A stretch of 64,000 nucleotides of DNA from Methylophaga sp. UBA3192. Lineage in GTDB: Bacteria; Pseudomonadota; Gammaproteobacteria; Nitrosococcales; Methylophagaceae. Location of the stretch: the NCBI GenBank assembly GCA_002363955.1, contig DEXE01000006.1:62001-126000 (forward strand), read 5' to 3'. Every line of letters begins with the position of its first letter. Within the stretch, counting starts at the first letter, position 1. Positions 59,515 through 64,000 of this stretch are shown piece after piece. The translations under genes were made by a program, and so were the position numbers. The notes under the pieces were generated by a model, which ran no database searches, was not told the DNA's origin, and worked only from the letters and a program-made list of their open reading frames with translations.

Positions 59515-60955
59515 TCAAACACAACAACTTGAAGCAATTACGCAGAAAGAATACAAAGCCGGCTTTTTTACTGATATTGAGTCAGATAGTCTGCCACCCG
59601 GATTGAGTGAAGACGTGGTCCGCCAGATATCACTCATTAAAGGTGAGCCGGAGTTTATGCTGGAATGGCGTTTAAAAGCCTACCGTCACTGGTTGACCAT
59701 GGAGACTCCGGAATGGGCACATGTACATTATCCGGAAATCGATTATCAGGCGGTCAGTTACTATTCTGCACCGAAGAAAAAAACCGACGGGCCAAAAAGT
59801 CTGGATGAAGTTGATCCTGAATTATTGCGTACCTACGAAAAACTCGGTGTGCCTCTGGATGAGCGTGCCCGTCTAGCCGGTGTCGCAGTAGATGCGGTTT
59901 TTGATAGCGTATCCGTATCCAATACGTTTAAAGATAAACTGGCCGAGCAGGGCATTTTGTTTATGCCGATATCCGAAGCCATTCAGGAACACCCGGAACT
60001 CATTAAAAAATATCTGGGCAGCGTGGTTCCACAGAAAGATAATTATTATGCGGCCTTGAATTCAGCGGTGTTTACCGATGGTTCGTTTGTTTACATTCCA
60101 AAAGGTGTGCGTTGCCCGATGGAGTTGTCGACCTATTTCCGTATTAATGCGGCGAATACCGGGCAGTTCGAGCGTACGTTGATTATCGCCGATGACGATT
60201 CCTATGTAAGTTATCTGGAAGGCTGTACCGCACCGATGCGTGATGAAAATCAGCTGCATGCGGCGGTAGTGGAATTGGTCGCTATGGATCGCGCTGAAAT
60301 CAAATACTCCACCGTGCAAAACTGGTATCCCGGTGATGAAAATGGCAAAGGTGGTATCTATAACTTTGTCACCAAACGTGCTGCCTGCCGTGGTGAGAGT
60401 TCAAAAGTATCCTGGACTCAGGTAGAAACCGGGTCAGCTATCACCTGGAAATATCCGAGTGTGGTATTGCAAGGCGATAATTCTATCGGTGAATTTTATT
60501 CGGTGGCTGTGACCAATAACATGCAGCAGGCTGATACCGGTACCAAGATGATCCATCTGGGTAAAAACACCAGTTCAACCATCATCTCAAAAGGTATCTC
60601 CGCCGGGCGTTCGTCGAATGCCTATCGTGGTCTGGTGCGTATTGGACCCAATGCGGAAAATGCCCGTAACTACACCGAGTGTGATTCGTTATTGATGGGC
60701 GATAAATGTGCCGCACATACCTTCCCATACATTGAAGTGAAAAACCCGACCGCTCAGGTTGAACATGAAGCCTCAACCTCGAAAATCAGCGAAGATCAAT
60801 TGTTTTACTGTAAACAACGTGGTCTTGATGTGGAAGACTCGGTATCGATGATCGTCAATGGTTTCTGTAAGCAGGTTATTCGCGAATTACCAATGGAATT
60901 TGCGGTGGAAGCTCAGAATCTGCTCGGTTTATCGTTGGAAGGTTCAGTTGGTTAA
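59507..60955 (+). CDS. sufB: Fe-S cluster assembly scaffold SufB
   Basis: SufB is the scaffold of the SufBC2D complex. From ATG 59507 the protein has 482 residues; an in-frame ATG 12 bases upstream is possible. Signatures include GFFTDIESDSLPPGLSEDVVRQIS, VFTDGSFVYIPKGVRCPMELSTYFRIN, LEGCTAPMRDENQLHAAVVEL, STVQNWYPGDENGKGGIYNFVTKR and CDSLLMGDKCAAHTFPYIEVKN (cluster cysteine about 402). A 74-base gap separates it from sufC. Confidence 0.97.
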   Translation: MNDQTQQLEAITQKEYKAGFFTDIESDSLPPGLSEDVVRQISLIKGEPEFMLEWRLKAYRHWLTMETPEWAHVHYPEIDYQAVSYYSAPKKKTDGPKSLDEVDPELLRTYEKLGVPLDERARLAGVAVDAVFDSVSVSNTFKDKLAEQGILFMPISEAIQEHPELIKKYLGSVVPQKDNYYAALNSAVFTDGSFVYIPKGVRCPMELSTYFRINAANTGQFERTLIIADDDSYVSYLEGCTAPMRDENQLHAAVVELVAMDRAEIKYSTVQNWYPGDENGKGGIYNFVTKRAACRGESSKVSWTQVETGSAITWKYPSVVLQGDNSIGEFYSVAVTNNMQQADTGTKMIHLGKNTSSTIISKGISAGRSSNAYRGLVRIGPNAENARNYTECDSLLMGDKCAAHTFPYIEVKNPTAQVEHEASTSKISEDQLFYCKQRGLDVEDSVSMIVNGFCKQVIRELPMEFAVEAQNLLGLSLEGSVG

Positions 60956-61029
60956 ACGTCGTTCCCTAATATAACTACATGTTGGGCGGGTCAGGCTGCT
61001 CAACCTATAAAAATGAATAGAGAATAATT

Positions 61030-61803
61030 ATGAAAATGTTGGAAATCAAAAATTTACACGCAAAAATTGAGGGCAAAGAAATTCTGCGTGGTATTAATTT
61101 GACGGTCAATGAGGGTGAAGTACATGCCATCATGGGGCCAAATGGTGCCGGTAAAAGCACGTTATCCAATGTGTTAACGGGCCGTGAAGGCTACGAAATC
61201 ACCCAGGGTGAAGTCATATACAAAGGTGAAAACCTGCTGGAACTGGAACCTGAAGAACGTGCCCGTCGCGGTGTGTTTCTGGCGTTCCAATATCCTGTAG
61301 AAATTCCTGGTGTCAGCAATATCTATCTGCTTAAAGCGGCATTAAATGCTGTTCGCAAACATCAAGGTCTGGATGAGTTGGATGCCATTGATTTCCTGAC
61401 GCTGGTACGCAGCAAAATGCAACTGGTTAAGATGGATGAACAGTTTTTGCACCGCAGTGTGAATGAAGGCTTCTCCGGCGGTGAGAAAAAACGTAATGAA
61501 ATTTTGCAAATGGCCTTGCTGGAACCCCAATTAGCCATTATGGATGAGACCGATTCCGGACTGGATATTGATGCCCTGAAAACCGTTTCTGAAGGGGTGA
61601 ATGCGCTGCGTAGCCCTGAACGTTCATTTGTGATGATTACCCATTACCAGCGTTTGTTGGATTACATCGTGCCTGATTTTGTTCATGTTTTATCTGAAGG
61701 TCGCATTGTGAAGTCTGGTGATAAAGAGCTGGCTAAAGAACTGGAAAAATCCGGCTATAGCTGGGTGCATGATGCACCGGAACCAGAAGGGCAGCCTGCA
61801 TGA
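61030..61803 (+). CDS. sufC: Fe-S assembly ATPase SufC
   Basis: SufC is the ABC-type ATPase of SufBC2D. The 257-residue protein has Walker A GPNGAGKSTL (about 38-47), Q-loop FLAFQYPVEIPGV, the signature FSGGEKKRNEILQMALLEP, Walker B AIMDETDSGLD and the H-loop MITHYQ. It overlaps sufD by 4 bases. Confidence 0.98.
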   Translation: MKMLEIKNLHAKIEGKEILRGINLTVNEGEVHAIMGPNGAGKSTLSNVLTGREGYEITQGEVIYKGENLLELEPEERARRGVFLAFQYPVEIPGVSNIYLLKAALNAVRKHQGLDELDAIDFLTLVRSKMQLVKMDEQFLHRSVNEGFSGGEKKRNEILQMALLEPQLAIMDETDSGLDIDALKTVSEGVNALRSPERSFVMITHYQRLLDYIVPDFVHVLSEGRIVKSGDKELAKELEKSGYSWVHDAPEPEGQPA

Positions 61804-63098
61804 AAGTATTAACAGACATCCATACCGATTTTGCTGCGGTGGCCAATAGCCGTGATGTCATGGTGGCTGATAATGCACACTGGAAAACATTGCGTCAACA
61901 AGCCAAGGAACAGTTTGAGCGAAATGGCTTGCCGGGCAGAAAAGAAGAAGATTGGAAATACACCAGCCTTTGGTCGTTAGGTCAGGAACAGTTTGTTCAT
62001 CAGGTCTCCCAACCAGGGTATGCGGATATTCATGAGCTGAAACTGGTGGAAGATGCCTATCGCCTGGTGATTGTTGATGGTCGAGTGGATTTAACAGCCT
62101 CATATCTTGACGGGCTGCCCGAAGGTCTTACGGTGACGCCATTCTCACAATCAATCGATCGCGCCAGCGAATTTCTCAATCAGCAAGTCAATTTGGAAAA
62201 GCCAGGCTTTAATGCCATGAATACCATGTTGATGAATGAAGGTATTTTCATTGAGGTCGCAGCTAATACCAAGGTAGATAAACCCATTGAATTAATCGTG
62301 GTAAACAGTGGACATACGGCACACTATGCCATGCATTTACGTAATGTGATTGTGCTTGGAAAAGATAGTCAGGCAACATTTATCGAAACCTATGCCGGTA
62401 ATAATCAAGCCAATGGGTTAACCGATGTGATTACTGAAATAAGTCTGGCTGACAAAGCGGAATTGTTTCATTACAAATTACAGCGTGAATCCCTGGACCA
62501 TTATCATGTTGCCACCATGGCTGCCTCGCAGGCCGCTGACAGTCAATGGCATAACACCAATATTTCGCTTGGCGGAAAACTGGCCAGAAATGATGTTCAC
62601 AGTCAATTACTGGGTGAGCAATCCCACGTGACAATGAATGGTCTGTATCTGGTGACGGGCGAACAACATATTGATAATCACACACGTATTGATCATGCGG
62701 TGCCGAATACGACCAGTGAAGAAGTCTACAAAGGCGTGCTGGATGAGCAGAGCCATGCAGTATTTAATGGCAAAGTGATTGTGCATAAAGACGCACAGAA
62801 AACCGATGCCAATCAGAGTAACCGTAATTTACTGTTATCCCGTGGTTGTGAAATTGATACCAAGCCGGAAATGGAAATCTACGCCGATGACGTCAAATGT
62901 GGACATGGCAGTGCCGTAGGCCAAATCAACGAAGATCAATTGTTTTTCCTCAGAGCTCGTGGTCTGGATGAAGTTAGCGCGCGCAGTTTACTGACTTTTG
63001 CTTTCGCTGTTGATGTGATTGAACGTATATCCAACGAGGAACTCAAACAATCCATAACCGGAGTAATTGAAAAACGATTACCCAGGGGAGGCGCATGA
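61800..63098 (+). CDS. sufD: Fe-S assembly protein SufD
   Basis: SufD pairs with SufB. The 432-residue protein has LPGRKEEDWKYTSLWSL near the N-terminus, the beta-helix core, and the family C-terminus CEIDTKPEMEIYADDVKCGHGSAVGQINEDQLFFLRARGLDEVSARSLLTFAF. It overlaps sufC and sufS. Confidence 0.96.
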   Translation: MKVLTDIHTDFAAVANSRDVMVADNAHWKTLRQQAKEQFERNGLPGRKEEDWKYTSLWSLGQEQFVHQVSQPGYADIHELKLVEDAYRLVIVDGRVDLTASYLDGLPEGLTVTPFSQSIDRASEFLNQQVNLEKPGFNAMNTMLMNEGIFIEVAANTKVDKPIELIVVNSGHTAHYAMHLRNVIVLGKDSQATFIETYAGNNQANGLTDVITEISLADKAELFHYKLQRESLDHYHVATMAASQAADSQWHNTNISLGGKLARNDVHSQLLGEQSHVTMNGLYLVTGEQHIDNHTRIDHAVPNTTSEEVYKGVLDEQSHAVFNGKVIVHKDAQKTDANQSNRNLLLSRGCEIDTKPEMEIYADDVKCGHGSAVGQINEDQLFFLRARGLDEVSARSLLTFAFAVDVIERISNEELKQSITGVIEKRLPRGGA

Positions 63099-64000
63099 GC
63101 AATTTGAACATTAATACGATTCGTGCGGATTTTCCGATTCTCCACCAGGAGATCAATGGTTTTCCTCTGGTATATCTGGATAATGCCGCGACCAGCCAGA
63201 AACCGCGACAGGTGATTGAGGCTGTCAGTCATTATTACCTGCATGACAATGCCAATATTCACCGTGGTGTGCATAAACTTAGCCAACGGGCAACCGATCT
63301 ATATGAAGCGGCCCGCGCTAAAGTACGCCAATTTGTTAATGCCAACTCGGATAAAGAAATCATCTTTACCCGTGGAGCAACAGAGGCAATCAATCTGGTT
63401 GCTCAAAGCTTTGTCAGGCCCATGTTGCAGCCGGATGATGAAATTCTGATCAGTCATCTGGAACATCACGCCAACATAGTGCCGTGGCAGATATTATGTG
63501 AACAAACCGGTGCCAAACTGAAGGTCATCCCAATGACGCAGTCAGGTGAGCTGGATTTGACAGACTTTGATGCGATGCTCACCGAACGCACCAGGATTCT
63601 GGCGGTTGGTCAGGTGTCTAATGCGCTGGGAACTATCAATCCGGTCAAAAGCATGATTGCCAGAGCCCGCGCCAAAAACATTCCGGTTTTAATTGATGGT
63701 GCGCAGGCGGTGCCGCATATGACCGTGGATGTGCAGGATCTGGACTGTGATTTTTATGTGTTCTCTGGCCATAAGATGTTTGCCCCTACTGGTATTGGCG
63801 CATTGTATGGTCGTGAAGATTTGCTGAACGCGATGCCGCCATATCAAGGTGGTGGTGATATGATTCTCTCGGTCAGTTTTGAAAAAACTATCTACAACGA
63901 ACTGCCCGCCAAGTTTGAGGCAGGTACACCGAATATCTCCGGCGTTATCGGCCTCGGTGCGGCAATTGATTATATGTGGCAGATTGGCATCGATAATATT
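63095..64000 (+). CDS. sufS: Cysteine desulfurase SufS (3' end outside window)
   Basis: The frame starts at ATG 63095 (GGGGAGG upstream) and is open to base 64000, giving the first 302 residues of about 405-410. Group II desulfurase features are TIRADFPILHQEINGFPLVYLDNAATSQKP, HRGVHKLSQRAT, FTRGATEAINLVA, EHHANIVPWQ, LIDGAQAVPHM and the PLP lysine in FSGHKMFAPTGIGALYG (about residue 226). The active-site cysteine lies beyond the window. It overlaps sufD by 4 bases; a sufE/sufU partner would be expected downstream. Confidence 0.95.
   Translation, partial: MSNLNINTIRADFPILHQEINGFPLVYLDNAATSQKPRQVIEAVSHYYLHDNANIHRGVHKLSQRATDLYEAARAKVRQFVNANSDKEIIFTRGATEAINLVAQSFVRPMLQPDDEILISHLEHHANIVPWQILCEQTGAKLKVIPMTQSGELDLTDFDAMLTERTRILAVGQVSNALGTINPVKSMIARARAKNIPVLIDGAQAVPHMTVDVQDLDCDFYVFSGHKMFAPTGIGALYGREDLLNAMPPYQGGGDMILSVSFEKTIYNELPAKFEAGTPNISGVIGLGAAIDYMWQIGIDNI

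Overview
The window is chromosomal DNA of a moderately AT-rich, halotolerant methylotrophic gammaproteobacterium. The combination of ectR/ectABC-ask, a methanol-dehydrogenase accessory cluster (mxaRSACKL-like) with a MoxYX-like two-component system, a stand-alone pqqA, and typical gammaproteobacterial housekeeping operons (pyrG-kdsA-eno-ftsB-ispD-ispF-truD, dnaE, accA) suggests Methylophaga or a close relative. The genus is an inference from gene content. I see no phage, insertion sequence with a transposase, or CRISPR array.

Layout. 1-909: tail of a GGDEF/EAL c-di-GMP protein. 906-5700: the ectoine locus, with the MarR-type repressor ectR divergent from ectA-ectB-ectC-ask and a near-perfect EctR operator between them. 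5919-13713: two divergent operons that look like a membrane fatty-acid modification pathway (secreted chalcone-isomerase-like protein and SnoaL-like lipoprotein on one side; desaturase, FAD oxidase, DUF1365, two CFA-synthase-family methyltransferases, DUF2878 and DUF1295 membrane proteins on the other). A histidine kinase follows the last gene by 4 bases, and an OmpR-type regulator faces it. 15943-16910: Fur-boxed bfd and bfr. 16924-19046: a small segment bounded by near-identical terminators, with a frameshifted small gene, a lipoprotein and a zinc alcohol dehydrogenase, next to tRNA-Leu(CAA). 19299-25257: queA-trmJ-cysE, then iscR-iscS-iscA under an IscR type-1 site, then bioA. 25371-27865: orphan pqqA, then ahpC-ahpF.

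27880-36712 is the methanol-oxidation accessory region. A NarL-type regulator and its kinase diverge from mxaR-S-A-C-K-L, and a second mxaC-like gene follows. The structural genes mxaFJGI are not in this window. 36754-45490 holds a YkuD-domain protein without a signal peptide, nagZ, dnaE, pilU, accA and tilS, with a perfect 21-bp inverted repeat in front of accA. 45578-51953 is the pyrG-to-truD operon, followed by a DUF1223 protein and cysG. 54294-58844 holds a TonB-dependent receptor, nadC, ampD and an FKBP isomerase. 58974-64000 is the SUF operon (Rrf2 regulator, sufB, sufC, sufD, and sufS cut by the window end).

The genes fit one lifestyle: PQQ/methanol-dehydrogenase maturation for methanol use, ectoine for salt, AhpCF, Bfr and SUF for oxidative and iron stress, and an unusual lipid-modifying operon. 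The least explained parts are the lipid operon with its coupled kinase, the mxaC duplication, the cytoplasmic YkuD protein beside nagZ, and the 60-bp palindrome before accA.
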